NCBI RefSeq assembly: GCF_049686335.1
Contig: NZ_JBAVHX010000022.1
Coordinates: 124,001 to 188,000, forward strand
Origin: Buttiauxella sp049686335
Lineage (GTDB): Bacteria; Pseudomonadota; Gammaproteobacteria; Enterobacterales; Enterobacteriaceae
DNA: 64,000 nucleotides
Reading direction: 5' to 3'
Part shown: positions 1 through 8,976 of the stretch, in pieces
How the letters are laid out: every line of letters starts with the position of its first letter
Position numbering within the stretch: position 1 is the stretch's first letter
Translations under genes and position numbers: made by a program
The notes under the pieces: model-generated
Told to the model about the DNA's origin: nothing
The model's database searches: none
The model's input: only the letters and a program-made list of their open reading frames with translations

Positions 1-96
1 TTCAGCCTGCTGAACTTACTGGGTGGCGTTCTCTGGCTCGCGTTAATGTTCGCGTTCTTAAAAGATAAGACGGTTGGTAACAGAACGGATGCGTAA
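1..96 (+). CDS. C-terminal end of a membrane protein (partial)
   Basis: An open frame enters from the left edge and stops at TAA 94-96. The 31 visible residues are a hydrophobic stretch (rich in Leu, Gly, Phe, Trp, Ala) followed by a short charged tail ending KDKTVGNRTDA. This is what the last transmembrane helix and cytoplasmic tail of a secondary transporter, for example of the MFS, look like. Too little is visible to assign a family. It converges on the ABC operon that ends at 174. Confidence 0.5.
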   Translation, partial: FSLLNLLGGVLWLALMFAFLKDKTVGNRTDA

Positions 97-135
97 TCCT
101 CTGGTGAGCTAAACGGCCACAGCAGATTCGTCACG

Positions 136-166
136 GTTCAGGGGAAGCAGTTTTGTTCCCCTGAAC
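136..166. terminator. Hairpin between convergent genes, possible terminator
   Basis: An 11-bp perfect stem (GTTCAGGGGAA / TTCCCCTGAAC) with a 9-nt loop lies between two convergent reading frames. The flanks lack a strong T-run on either strand, so it is a plausible but atypical terminator. Confidence 0.5.
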
Positions 167-173
167 GCAAACG

Positions 174-1232
174 CTAGTTAATCCGCGCGCCGCTGTGCTC
201 ATCAAACAGATGCGCCAGCTGAACGTCTGGCAGTAAGCGCATTTCACTTCCCGGTTTCGTTTGTATCCTGTCTCTGAAAACCGCAATCGCCTTTTGATTA
301 CCGATGTTGAGCGCGATCTGTGTTTCAGCACCCGTTGGCTCCACGACATTCACTTCTGCCACCACGCCTCCTTGTGCAACCTGAGAAAAATGCTCTGGCC
401 GCACGCCGTACAAAACGCGCTGCCCCTGCACGACGTCCGGCACGTTGGCTAACGGCAGGCGTAAACCATCATCGGTGACCACCGATTCATGATCGACCTT
501 ACCGCTAAGTAAATTCATCGAAGGGGAGCCAATAAACCCGGCGACAAAGGCATTGCGCGGGCGATCGTAGAGCTCAAGTGGCGTACCGACTTGCTCGATG
601 ACACCATCCTTGAGCACCACAATCCTGTCGGCCATTGTCATCGCTTCGACCTGATCGTGAGTCACATAAACCATGGTGGCGTTGAGGCGCTGGTGTAGTG
701 CTTTGATTTCGGTTCGCATCTCGACCCGCAGCTTGGCATCGAGGTTTGACAGCGGTTCATCAAACAGGAACACGCGCGGGTTGCGCAAAATAGCCCGCCC
801 CATCGCCACACGCTGACGCTGGCCGCCAGATAGCTGGCCTGGTTTACGCTTGAGCAGCGAGGATAAGCCCAGTGTTTGTGCTACCTGAGCGACGCGTTCA
901 TCAATCAGCAGTTTTGCCACGCCCTGCATTTTGAGTGAAAACCCCATGTTCTCTGCCACGGTCATATGCGGGTATAACGCGTAGTTCTGGAACACCATCG
1001 CGATGTTTCTATCTTGCGGGGAAATATCGTTAACGATTTCTCCATCCAGCGCAATCTCACCGTCGGTAATGCTTTCAAGCCCGGCAATCATGCGCAACAG
1101 GGTGGATTTTCCGCAACCTGAAGGGCCAACCAGCGCGACAAATTCGCCTTCGTGAATGGTTAACTCCAGCCCGTTGATTATCACGTTATCTTCATAACGT
1201 TTATGAATATTGCTTAACGTAATCGTTGCCAT
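174..1232 (-). CDS. ABC importer ATPase, MalK/UgpC type (CUT1)
   Basis: This 352-residue ATPase should energise the importer encoded just upstream. Visible motifs: Walker A GPSGCGKST (about 36-44), Q-loop (MVFQNYALYPHM), signature LSGGQRQRV (134-142), Walker B VFLFDEP (154-160), D-loop SNLD and switch His in VTHDQ. The C-terminal ~120 residues form the TOBE-type regulatory domain typical of MalK/UgpC/MsmK, and the length fits that subfamily. ATG 1232 has an AAGGA sequence about 6 nt upstream and follows the second permease by 3 bp. It is the last gene of a five-gene minus-strand operon. MalK-type ATPases mostly serve carbohydrate importers, but the dioxygenase at the head of this operon argues for a less ordinary substrate. 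Confidence 0.93.
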   Translation of the reverse strand: MATITLSNIHKRYEDNVIINGLELTIHEGEFVALVGPSGCGKSTLLRMIAGLESITDGEIALDGEIVNDISPQDRNIAMVFQNYALYPHMTVAENMGFSLKMQGVAKLLIDERVAQVAQTLGLSSLLKRKPGQLSGGQRQRVAMGRAILRNPRVFLFDEPLSNLDAKLRVEMRTEIKALHQRLNATMVYVTHDQVEAMTMADRIVVLKDGVIEQVGTPLELYDRPRNAFVAGFIGSPSMNLLSGKVDHESVVTDDGLRLPLANVPDVVQGQRVLYGVRPEHFSQVAQGGVVAEVNVVEPTGAETQIALNIGNQKAIAVFRDRIQTKPGSEMRLLPDVQLAHLFDEHSGARIN

Positions 1233-1235
1233 GAT

Positions 1236-2096
1236 TTAGTCCTTCAGACCGCCAGCAGTCAGGCCGTGAACGAGATAGCGGCGTACCAGCAACGTAAATG
1301 CCACCACCGGCAGCATCACCAGCGTGCCGCTGGCCGCTATTTTGCTCCACTCCCACCCCTCGTACTGGAGAAAATTAACGATAGCTACCGGTGCCGTGAC
1401 AGCCTGGGTGCGAGTCAGGATCAGGGCATAGAAGAAATCGTTCCACGAAAAAATAAAACAGAGAATGGCGGTCGCCGCTAAGCCTGGCGCCACCAGCGGA
1501 AGCGTAATGGTCCAGAATGTTCGCCAGATAGAACAACCATCAAGCCAGGCCGCCTCTTCTAAAGCGCCAGGGACTGCTGCAAAAAAGGTCTGCATCAGCC
1601 AGATAACAATCGCAAGGTTAAAGGTGAGATAGACAATCGCCAGCCCAATGACCGTGTCCTGCAAACCTAACCAGCGCCAGGCGAGATAAAAGGGGATAGT
1701 GAACGCGATGGGCGGCGCCATACGGGTCACCAGGATCCAGAGTGCCACGTATCTGCGCCCGGGGAATTGCCAGCGGGTTAATACCCACGCCGCGGGAACG
1801 CCAATCGCCAGCGAAAGTCCGGTTGACAGCGTACTCACCAGCAGACTGTTACCGAACGAGTGGAGAAAATTCCCCTGCCAGAGCGCGCGAAAGGCATCAA
1901 GCGTCGGGGTAAACCACAGCGTGAGGTCAAACACCTCGATGGCCGGGCGAAATGCCATCACCACCATCCACAGGAACGGGGAAAGCACGGCCAACAGCAA
2001 TAGCCAGGTCGCGACTTCCCGACTGCCTCGCAGACGAAAAGGTTTTCTGCGTCTGGTGTTACCCGACACCTGCTCAAGCGCTAGCTTTTCGCTCAT
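1236..2096 (-). CDS. ABC importer permease, MalG type
   Basis: Inner-membrane permease of about 286 residues with six predicted helices. The cytoplasmic EAA loop reads EEAAWLDGCSIWRTFWTITLPL and so has the conserved EAA---G---------I-LP arrangement of MalG-type CUT1 permeases. I place the start at ATG 2096 (MSEKLALEQ), where a purine-rich GGGGTGGAG lies just upstream; an in-frame upstream start at 2117 would add seven residues. It overlaps the 3' end of the first permease, so the two are probably translationally coupled. Its partners are the permease at 2074-2979 and the ATPase at 174-1232. Confidence 0.92.
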   Translation of the reverse strand: MSEKLALEQVSGNTRRRKPFRLRGSREVATWLLLLAVLSPFLWMVVMAFRPAIEVFDLTLWFTPTLDAFRALWQGNFLHSFGNSLLVSTLSTGLSLAIGVPAAWVLTRWQFPGRRYVALWILVTRMAPPIAFTIPFYLAWRWLGLQDTVIGLAIVYLTFNLAIVIWLMQTFFAAVPGALEEAAWLDGCSIWRTFWTITLPLVAPGLAATAILCFIFSWNDFFYALILTRTQAVTAPVAIVNFLQYEGWEWSKIAASGTLVMLPVVAFTLLVRRYLVHGLTAGGLKD

Positions 2097-2979
2097 CGCT
2101 CCACCCCGCTTTGCCAATGATGTAGCTCAGGACAAATACCCCGATCAGAATGACCACCGCGATAGCACTGCCATAGCCCCAGTACGAGAAATTAAACGCC
2201 TGAATGAAGCCGTAATAGTTGGTGACTTCGGTGACCGTGCCCGGTCCGCCGTCGGTTAAAATGTAAATCAGCGGGAAGGCTTTGAAGCTGTCGATAAGCC
2301 GGAATAGGGCGCAGACCACCAGCACCGGTTTAATGTACGGCAATACGATATAGCGGAAGATATTCCGCGCCGTGGCGCCGTCCAGACTTGCGGCTTCTAG
2401 CGGATCACGCGGGATCATCTGCAAAGCCGCCAGCACCATCAACATGGTAAACGGGAACCACTGCCAGATATCCGCCACCGCAATCGCCCATAAAGCCGTC
2501 GCGGGATTGGCAATCAGCGAATTGAGGGTGATCCCCCAAAGCTCTAACACTTGATGCAGCGGGCTAATGTCCGGTGTGTAAATGATTTTCCAGATAAGCG
2601 CCACGATAATCGGGGGTAGCACCATGGGGATCAAAAATAATGTCCTGGCGGTATGCAGCCACGCAGAGGTGCCATTTAATAGTAATGCTAAACCCAGCCC
2701 AATAATTACCTGGAATAACACGCTGACTAACGATAATTTTATTTGCGTAATAATAGAATTAAGAAAACGTGGGTCCTCGAGAAGTTGCCGGTAATTAATT
2801 AACGGGTCGCTAAAATTAAATGTTTCTTGAGGATTAGTCAGACTTAACGGTGTCAGGCTGGTAATGATTAATGCCATCGCCGGTAATAACGTAATCACCA
2901 CCAGCAAAATAATCGACGGCATTAACCCAGCCAGCCAGGCGTTGCGCTGTTGGCTACGCCAGTTGGTTTTACCCTTCAT
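2074..2979 (-). CDS. ABC importer permease, MalF type
   Basis: First permease of the importer, 301 residues with about six transmembrane helices. The EAA loop is DPLEAASLDGATARNIFRY followed by IVLPYIKP, the normal form for MalF/UgpA/LacF-like subunits. It lacks the long periplasmic insertion of enteric MalF and so resembles UgpA-type proteins. Start ATG 2979 is preceded by AAGGAG with about 5 nt spacing and lies 9 bp after the stop of the binding-protein gene. It overlaps the next permease by 23 bp. Confidence 0.92.
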   Translation of the reverse strand: MKGKTNWRSQQRNAWLAGLMPSIILLVVITLLPAMALIITSLTPLSLTNPQETFNFSDPLINYRQLLEDPRFLNSIITQIKLSLVSVLFQVIIGLGLALLLNGTSAWLHTARTLFLIPMVLPPIIVALIWKIIYTPDISPLHQVLELWGITLNSLIANPATALWAIAVADIWQWFPFTMLMVLAALQMIPRDPLEAASLDGATARNIFRYIVLPYIKPVLVVCALFRLIDSFKAFPLIYILTDGGPGTVTEVTNYYGFIQAFNFSYWGYGSAIAVVILIGVFVLSYIIGKAGWSDERKASA

Positions 2980-2988
2980 CAAGGCTCC

Positions 2989-4320
2989 TTAGATTTTCGC
3001 ACCCGAGCGTCTGAGATCGGCAATCGACGCGGTTTGAGCCTGCTGCATCGCCTGTTTAGCCGAAAGTTGGCCAGAAATAATCAACGCGATAGCCTTATTG
3101 AGCTGCTGGTCAACCTGAGGGTAAACATCCACAGTGCGGTATTTCATGTAGCCACCCTGGGCTGCACGTTCAATGGCACTGAGCGAAAGCTGAGACAAAT
3201 CGACACCGTTGATAATTTGCTTACTGCGATAGGCCTGGGAGTCAATATCGCTACGGCGTGTTGGCGAACCGTACCCCGCCTGAACCGCCCGCTGGGTAGT
3301 TTGCTTCGAAAGCGCCCACTGAATAAATGCCCACGCTGCCTCTTTATTTTTCGAACCGGCAGGGATCCCCAGCGCGTGTACCGCCATCCCAGGGAAACGT
3401 CCCGCCGGGCCCTGTACCAGAGGACCGAAATTCACGGTTTTTAACGTGCGTGAAGATGCCGGGTCGCCAAGCTGCGCCAGGTAGGGCTGGCTTGAATCGG
3501 AGAAATTAACGCGCCCCAACTTCAGTGCCTGGGTCGATTGATCTGCGGTGTAAGTCAGGCCACCGTTCGGGCCAAACTCGCGGATAAGTCGTGCAAAATA
3601 GTCCGCTGCGGCGATAGCCTCTGGAGTATCAAGTGTCGGGAACAGATCGTCAGGGGGATTGCGGAACACGTTACCGCCAAACGCTTGCAGATAAGGAATG
3701 AACGTCCAGCCGTAATGGCTATCGGTCACGTAAGCCGCCACACGTTCCTTTTTATTGACGGCCTGGAAAACCTTAATCAGATCGTCGGTGGTATCAGGAT
3801 AGTTAAGCCCGGCTTGTGTCACCAAATCAAAGCGCGAGGCGCCTGACATCATTCCTTCGACTACCCACGGAATGCCGTATAGTTTGCCGTCCCGCCCGGT
3901 TTCGGGTGCCAGTCCGCCTTGCAGGAAGTCATGCACGTCCCACTCGGCACTCGTCAGATTTGGGTTGGCGATGAATTCATCCAGCGGTGTTAACCAGCCG
4001 GAGTTGATCCAGCGGCTGGTGTAGATAAACGTTACGTTGACCACGTCGTAGGCGGAACCTTTGGTGGACAACTCGAGATCGGCTCGCTGGTTATAAACCG
4101 GAAACGCGGGCGTATCGAAGTTCACTTTCGCCCCGGTCAACGCTTCAAATTCCGGTAGCCACTGGCGCAGTAAAGTGGGGTAAGCGGTGCTAAACGTCGA
4201 GACATTCAGCGTCACGCCATCATACTTTTTGGCACCGTTAGCGCCGCGTGCAAAAGACGGTACCATCGCATAAACCCCGAAGGCCGCCATCGCTTTCAAT
4301 AAATCCCGACGTTGCATCAT
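2989..4320 (-). CDS. Extracellular solute-binding protein, family 1, likely Tat-exported
   Basis: Periplasmic substrate-binding component, 443 residues, the usual size for family 1 (MalE/UgpB-like) proteins. The N-terminus MMQRRDLLKAMAAFGV has two Arg followed by a hydrophobic stretch and an Ala-rich cleavage region (SFARGA), which fits a twin-arginine signal; most enteric sugar-binding proteins use Sec instead. The mature protein shows the two-lobe hallmarks, with a Trp/Tyr-rich region (FIYTSRWINSGWLTPLDEF) and a late PAGSKNKEAAWAFIQWALS segment that is typical of family 1. It sits between the dioxygenase (23 bp upstream) and the permeases (9 bp downstream). The ligand cannot be deduced; the dioxygenase suggests a sulfonated or sulfated organic compound. 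Confidence 0.9.
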   Translation of the reverse strand: MMQRRDLLKAMAAFGVYAMVPSFARGANGAKKYDGVTLNVSTFSTAYPTLLRQWLPEFEALTGAKVNFDTPAFPVYNQRADLELSTKGSAYDVVNVTFIYTSRWINSGWLTPLDEFIANPNLTSAEWDVHDFLQGGLAPETGRDGKLYGIPWVVEGMMSGASRFDLVTQAGLNYPDTTDDLIKVFQAVNKKERVAAYVTDSHYGWTFIPYLQAFGGNVFRNPPDDLFPTLDTPEAIAAADYFARLIREFGPNGGLTYTADQSTQALKLGRVNFSDSSQPYLAQLGDPASSRTLKTVNFGPLVQGPAGRFPGMAVHALGIPAGSKNKEAAWAFIQWALSKQTTQRAVQAGYGSPTRRSDIDSQAYRSKQIINGVDLSQLSLSAIERAAQGGYMKYRTVDVYPQVDQQLNKAIALIISGQLSAKQAMQQAQTASIADLRRSGAKI

Positions 4321-4342
4321 TCTCTTCCTCTTTATTCGTGGC

Positions 4343-5278
4343 TTAGGCCACTTCGCTGACGGGAGATTGTTCGTCCGGGCGGCTCAAGGTGCGGCTACGG
4401 CTGCCATCAACGGCAATGGCGGCTTCGCCCTCAATGGTGACGCGGCGTACGAGGCGCGGTTGCGTACCGTAATCATTGACCGCGTAATGCTGTGTGGCAC
4501 GGTTATCCCAAATCACCACGTCATCTTGCTGCCACTGCCAGCGCACGGTGTTTTCCAGTTGGATGACACGGTTTTGCAGCAACTCAAACAGGCGCGCTGA
4601 TTCGCGGCTGCTGAAGCCTGATAAGCGTTTGAAGAAATGACCGAGCAACAGTGCTTTTTCGCCGCTTACCGGATGCACATGGACAACCGGATGCTCTGCC
4701 TCATAAACCGCAGAAACAAAGACTTTACGATGATGATCCAGGCGCTGCTGTTCGGCCACAATACGGTCTGCGCCATAGTCATAATCATTGCTGTGCACCG
4801 CTCGCAGGCTTTCAGCAAAGCGTTTTAACTCTTCAGGCAGGTTTTCATAAGCGGTCGCGGTATTTGCCCACACGGTATCGCCGCCGTATTCAGGAATTTT
4901 TACGCCACGCAAAATGGAAATTTTTGGGAAAGCCTCAACGAAGGTGACATCGGTATGCCAGGAATCCGCTCTGCCGCCGCCTTTAGACGCGTCCAGTTCG
5001 AAGAGTTTGGTGCCCGTAGGGGCCGGTACGGTAGGGTGCGCGACCACTTTGCCAAATCGTGCACCAAATGCCTGGTGAGATTCGTCATTTAATTGTGTCT
5101 GCTTGCGGAAAAAGAGAACTTTATATTTCACCAGTGCGGCTTCTATTTGTGAAAATATATTGTCATCAATGTCAGGTGTTATTTTGAAGTCAACAATCTC
5201 AGCGCCAATATTCCCGGATAAACGGCGAATAGTCAGGTTTTTAAATTCAACGTCAGGTTGTGAAGAATGAATTGTCAT
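4343..5278 (-). CDS. TauD/TfdA-family Fe(II)/2-oxoglutarate dioxygenase, AtsK-like
   Basis: A 311-residue member of the family that couples 2-oxoglutarate decarboxylation to substrate hydroxylation, with taurine (TauD), alkyl sulfates (AtsK) or phenoxyacetates as known substrates. The facial triad is visible as H108-x-D110 (SWHTDVTF) and H264 (ATQHYAV). R275, eleven residues after H264, is the expected 2-oxoglutarate carboxylate ligand. The stretch HTDVTF-(E)AFPKISILR and DTVWANTATAYENLP resembles AtsK-type alkylsulfatases more than TauD, as judged from memory. It is the first gene of the ABC operon, 23 bp before the binding protein. Likely role: oxidative release of sulfite, sulfate or another group from an imported compound. 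Substrate not known. Confidence 0.88.
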   Translation of the reverse strand: MTIHSSQPDVEFKNLTIRRLSGNIGAEIVDFKITPDIDDNIFSQIEAALVKYKVLFFRKQTQLNDESHQAFGARFGKVVAHPTVPAPTGTKLFELDASKGGGRADSWHTDVTFVEAFPKISILRGVKIPEYGGDTVWANTATAYENLPEELKRFAESLRAVHSNDYDYGADRIVAEQQRLDHHRKVFVSAVYEAEHPVVHVHPVSGEKALLLGHFFKRLSGFSSRESARLFELLQNRVIQLENTVRWQWQQDDVVIWDNRATQHYAVNDYGTQPRLVRRVTIEGEAAIAVDGSRSRTLSRPDEQSPVSEVA

Positions 5279-5414
5279 CGTGGCGGACCATTAATGGTGA
5301 AGTGAGTCCGCAGTATAAAAATTACAAATTGATAACTAAAATAACCATTCTGCATAACTTAAAAATTTGTCGATGGCAAAGCTTAGTTAATTTTTAGATA
5401 TATACCCCTGGCGG
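5279..5414 (-). promoter_or_regulatory. AT-rich leader and probable promoter of the dioxygenase-ABC operon
   Basis: This AT-rich stretch must contain the promoter for the minus-strand operon. The best -10 on the minus strand is TATACT (plus 5312-5317) with a poor -35 (TTTAGT, plus 5335-5340) at 17 bp. A weak -35 would suit activator control, for example by a CysB/Cbl-type regulator, but no binding site could be identified with confidence. Confidence 0.35.
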
Positions 5415-5447
5415 GAAAAAAAATGGCTCCCGGTGATGGGAGCCATT
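5415..5447 (-). terminator. Intrinsic terminator of metG
   Basis: Read on the minus strand, a perfect 9-bp stem (ATGGCTCCC / GGGAGCCAT; plus 5423-5431 and 5438-5446) with a 6-nt loop is followed at once by a run of T residues. It lies about 20 bp after the metG stop. Confidence 0.9.
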
Positions 5448-5468
5448 AAAGATTTTACTGGTTGGCGA

Positions 5469-7502
5469 TTACTTAACTGCCATACCCGCTTGCGCACCGC
5501 TATCCGGGCTTAACAGGAAGATATCTTTCCCGCCAGGACCTGCTGCCATCACCATCCCTTCAGAGATGCCGAAGCGCATTTTACGCGGTGCCAGGTTTGC
5601 CACCATAATGGTCAAACGGCCTTCAAGTGCCGCAGGATCGGGATACGCTGAACGGATACCGGAGAACACGTTACGTTTCTCGCCGCCCAGATCCAACGTC
5701 AGGCGCAGCAGCTTGTCAGAGCCTTCTACAAATTCTGCTTTTTCGATTAGCGCAACACGCAGATCCACTTTGGCGAAATCATCAAAAGCGATGGTGTCAG
5801 CAATCGGGTCATCAGCCAGTGGGCCCGTTACCGGGGTGCTGGCGACTTTCACTTCTTCTTTTGACGCTTCAACCAGCGCTTCAACCTGTTTCATTTCAAT
5901 GCGGTTATACAGCGCTTTGAAAGTGTTCACTTTATGGTTCACCAGCGGGGTGTTGATGCTGTCCCAGGTCAGTTCAGTGTTCAGGAACGCTTCAGCACGT
6001 TCAGCAAGGGTAGGCAGAACCGGTTTCAGCCAGGTCATCAGCACGCGGAACAAGTTAATGCCCATGGTGCAGATGGCTTGCAGGTCTGCATCACGGCCTT
6101 CCTGTTTTGCCACAACCCACGGCGCTTGCTCATCCACATAACGGTTTGCCGCATCGGCCAGCGCCATGATTTCACGCACCGCTTTACCAAACTCGCGGCT
6201 TTCCCACGCTTCACCAATGGTTTGCGCCGCATCGGTGAAGGTTTTGTACAGGGCTGGATCGGCAATGTCTGCAGACAGCTGGCCGTCAAAACGCTTGGCA
6301 ATAAAGCCTGCATTACGGGAAGCCAGGTTGACCACTTTGTTGACGATGTCGCTGTTTACGCGCTGCACGAAATCTTCCAGATTCAGGTCGATATCGTCGA
6401 TGCGAGAGGACAGTTTCGCGGTGTAGTAATAACGCAGGCTATCCGCGTCGAAATGGTTCAACCAGGTGCTGGCCTTAATGAACGTGCCGCGGGATTTGGA
6501 CATCTTCGCGCCGTTGACCATCACATAGCCATGAACAAACAGGTTGGTCGGCTTACGGAAGCCGCTGCCTTCCAGCATCGCTGGCCAGAACAGGCTGTGG
6601 AAGTAAACGATGTCTTTACCGATGAAGTGATACAGCTCGGTAGTGGAATCTTTCTTCCAGTATTCGTCGAAGCTCTCGGTATCGCCGCGTTTGTCACACA
6701 GGTTTTTGAACGAACCCATGTAGCCGATTGGCGCATCCAGCCAGACGTAGAAATATTTACCCGGTGCACCAGGAATTTCAAAGCCGAAGTACGGCGCATC
6801 GCGGGAGATATCCCACTGTTGCAGGCCAGACTCGAACCACTCCTGCATTTTGTTCGCCACTTGTTCTTGCAGCGCACCCGAGCGGGTCCAGGCTTGCAGC
6901 ATTTCGCTAAACGATGGCAAATCAAAGAAGAAGTGCTCGGAATCACGCATTTCAGGCGTTGCGCCAGACACAACAGATTTCGGTTCGATAAGCTCGGTTG
7001 GGCTGTAAGTTGCGCCACAGACTTCGCAGTTATCACCGTATTGGTCAGGTGCTTTACATTTCGGGCAGGTGCCTTTAACGAAACGGTCTGGCAGGAACAT
7101 GCCTTTTTCCGGATCGTAAAGCTGAGAAATGGTACGGTTTTTAATAAAACCATTCTCTTTCAGGCGACCATAAATCAGCGACGCCAGGTCGCGGTTTTCA
7201 TCGCTATGCGTGGAGTGATAGTTATCATAGCTGATGTTAAAACCAGCAAAATCAGTCTGATGCTCCTGACTCATTTCGGCAATCATCTGCTCGGGAGTAA
7301 TGCCTAACTGCTGTGCTTTCAGCATGATAGGGGTACCGTGTGCATCGTCTGCGCAGATGAAGTTAACCGTGTTTCCGCGCATTCGTTGGTAACGGACCCA
7401 GACATCAGCCTGAATGTGCTCCAGCATATGACCGAGGTGGATTGAGCCGTTAGCGTACGGAAGTGCGCACGTTACCAATAATTTCTTCGCGGTTTGAGCC
7501 AT
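5469..7502 (-). CDS. metG: Methionyl-tRNA synthetase
   Basis: Charges tRNA-Met in the cytoplasm. The start at ATG 7502 (MAQTAKKLLVTCALPYANG) gives 677 residues, the same length as E. coli MetG; upstream in-frame extensions are not needed. Visible features: the HIGH-like motif HLGH in the N-terminal Rossmann fold, the zinc-binding insert CPKC...CEVC, the catalytic KMSKS loop (NGAKMSKSRGTF), the anticodon-binding helical region, and the C-terminal EMAP/OB tRNA-binding domain (IAFDDFAKVDLRV to the end) used for dimerisation. It is divergent from mrp, as in E. coli, with about 160 bp between the two starts, and has its own terminator at 5415-5447. Confidence 0.98.
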   Translation of the reverse strand: MAQTAKKLLVTCALPYANGSIHLGHMLEHIQADVWVRYQRMRGNTVNFICADDAHGTPIMLKAQQLGITPEQMIAEMSQEHQTDFAGFNISYDNYHSTHSDENRDLASLIYGRLKENGFIKNRTISQLYDPEKGMFLPDRFVKGTCPKCKAPDQYGDNCEVCGATYSPTELIEPKSVVSGATPEMRDSEHFFFDLPSFSEMLQAWTRSGALQEQVANKMQEWFESGLQQWDISRDAPYFGFEIPGAPGKYFYVWLDAPIGYMGSFKNLCDKRGDTESFDEYWKKDSTTELYHFIGKDIVYFHSLFWPAMLEGSGFRKPTNLFVHGYVMVNGAKMSKSRGTFIKASTWLNHFDADSLRYYYTAKLSSRIDDIDLNLEDFVQRVNSDIVNKVVNLASRNAGFIAKRFDGQLSADIADPALYKTFTDAAQTIGEAWESREFGKAVREIMALADAANRYVDEQAPWVVAKQEGRDADLQAICTMGINLFRVLMTWLKPVLPTLAERAEAFLNTELTWDSINTPLVNHKVNTFKALYNRIEMKQVEALVEASKEEVKVASTPVTGPLADDPIADTIAFDDFAKVDLRVALIEKAEFVEGSDKLLRLTLDLGGEKRNVFSGIRSAYPDPAALEGRLTIMVANLAPRKMRFGISEGMVMAAGPGGKDIFLLSPDSGAQAGMAVK

Positions 7503-7665
7503 AGTAAAAATTGCATCTTCTAAATAGAAAAGGGCTTTAGATGTTAACCGAGTGCCGCCCCGGGGTAAACCACACAAGGCGCACAAGGAAATTTTTATCG
7601 CGCCTTATGGGTTCTGGTATGCTTAACACACTGCAATGTCCGATAAAAAAACATAAGGAGTCGGG

Positions 7666-8778
7666 ATGAACTCTCAATCCCAGGCAAGCAAATCCCCCGA
7701 GCAGCTGCGCGCTATGGTCGCCGGGACTCTGGCCAATTTTCAGCACCCAACCCTCAAACATAATCTGACCGCGTTAAAGGCCCTGCATCACGTCGCGATG
7801 CTCGATGAGACCTTACATGTCGAGTTGCTGATGCCGTTCGCCTGGCGCAGTGGTTTTGAGGCTTTGCAAGAGCAATGCAGCTCAGATTTATTGCGTATCA
7901 CCGGTGCCAAAGCGGTGGACTGGAAGCTTAGCCACAATATCGCCACGTTAAAGCGCGTGAAAAACCATCCAGGCATCAACGGCGTGAAGAATATTATCGC
8001 CGTCAGCTCCGGCAAAGGCGGGGTAGGGAAGTCGAGTACCGCGGTGAATCTGGCGCTGGCGCTGATTGCGGAAGGGGCAAAAGTCGGGATCCTCGATGCG
8101 GATATTTATGGCCCGTCCATTCCTACCATGCTGGGTGCAGAACATGAACGCCCAACTTCACCCGATGGCACGCACATGACGCCAATCATGGCGCACGGCC
8201 TGGCTACTAATTCGATTGGTTATCTGGTCACCGATGAAAACGCCATGGTGTGGCGCGGCCCGATGGCCAGCAAAGCGCTGATGCAAATGCTGCAAGAAAC
8301 TATGTGGCCGGATTTGGATTACCTGGTGCTGGATATGCCACCGGGCACCGGCGACATTCAGTTAACGCTTGCGCAAAACATTCCGGTAACCGGCGCTGTA
8401 GTGGTCACCACGCCGCAGGATATTGCGCTCATTGATGCGCGCAAAGGCATTGTGATGTTCGAGAAAGTGGATGTGCCGGTATTGGGCATCGTTGAGAACA
8501 TGAGCATGCATGTTTGCAGCAATTGCGGTCATCATGAAGCGATTTTTGGTACGGGCGGCGCGCAGAAACTGGCGGACCAGTACCACACCAAACTGCTGGG
8601 GCAGATGCCGCTGCATATTACGCTGCGTGAAGATCTTGATGCCGGTAAACCGACGGTGGTCAGCCGTCCGGAAAGCGAATTTACATCGGTGTATCGCCAG
8701 CTGGCGGGAAGTGTTGCGTCAACGCTTTACTGGCAAGGTGAAGTGATTCCAGCGGATATCGCTTTCCGCGCGGTGTAA
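7666..8778 (+). CDS. mrp: Fe-S cluster carrier ATPase Mrp/ApbC
   Basis: P-loop NTPase that binds and transfers [4Fe-4S] clusters in the cytoplasm. It has 370 residues (E. coli 369). The N-terminal ~90 residues form the MIP18/DUF59-like domain. The deviant Walker A SSGKGGVGKSSTAVNLAL follows at about residue 110, then the DADIYGPS switch region and, near residue 280, the CxxC motif (CSNCGHHE) that bridges the cluster in the dimer. ATG 7666 has AAGGAG 5-6 nt upstream. It is divergent from metG, the conserved enteric arrangement, and is followed by an inverted repeat. Confidence 0.97.
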   Translation: MNSQSQASKSPEQLRAMVAGTLANFQHPTLKHNLTALKALHHVAMLDETLHVELLMPFAWRSGFEALQEQCSSDLLRITGAKAVDWKLSHNIATLKRVKNHPGINGVKNIIAVSSGKGGVGKSSTAVNLALALIAEGAKVGILDADIYGPSIPTMLGAEHERPTSPDGTHMTPIMAHGLATNSIGYLVTDENAMVWRGPMASKALMQMLQETMWPDLDYLVLDMPPGTGDIQLTLAQNIPVTGAVVVTTPQDIALIDARKGIVMFEKVDVPVLGIVENMSMHVCSNCGHHEAIFGTGGAQKLADQYHTKLLGQMPLHITLREDLDAGKPTVVSRPESEFTSVYRQLAGSVASTLYWQGEVIPADIAFRAV

Positions 8779-8788
8779 TTTAAAACCA

Positions 8789-8874
8789 CCCTCATCCCGG
8801 CCTTCTCCCTAAGGGAGAAGGAGAAAACCGCTCTATTTTTCCCCCTCTCCTGTGGGAGAGGGCCGGGGTGAGGG
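8789..8874. repeat. Interspersed palindromic repeat pair
   Basis: Two copies of a GC-rich palindromic unit in opposite orientation: CCCTCATCCCGGCCTTCTCC at the left and the near complement ending GGCCGGGGTGAGGG at the right. Each holds its own small hairpin (TTCTCCCT/AGGGAGAA and CTCTCC/GGAGAG). Elements of this type are common between genes in enterics. It lies between mrp and btsS and may end mrp transcripts. Confidence 0.75.
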
Positions 8875-8976
8875 CTATTTATTCACTAAATCAAAAATTA
8901 TTGAATCCCTTCAAAGAAAGTTAAGCCGCATCCCTGTATGTTACGCGCCCATTAATACTTAACGGCCACGGATGCA

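Noticed and set aside
5934..7307. Long plus-strand frame (457 codons) opposite metG
   Set aside because: Antisense shadow of the highly biased metG codons; metG has full family motifs and length.
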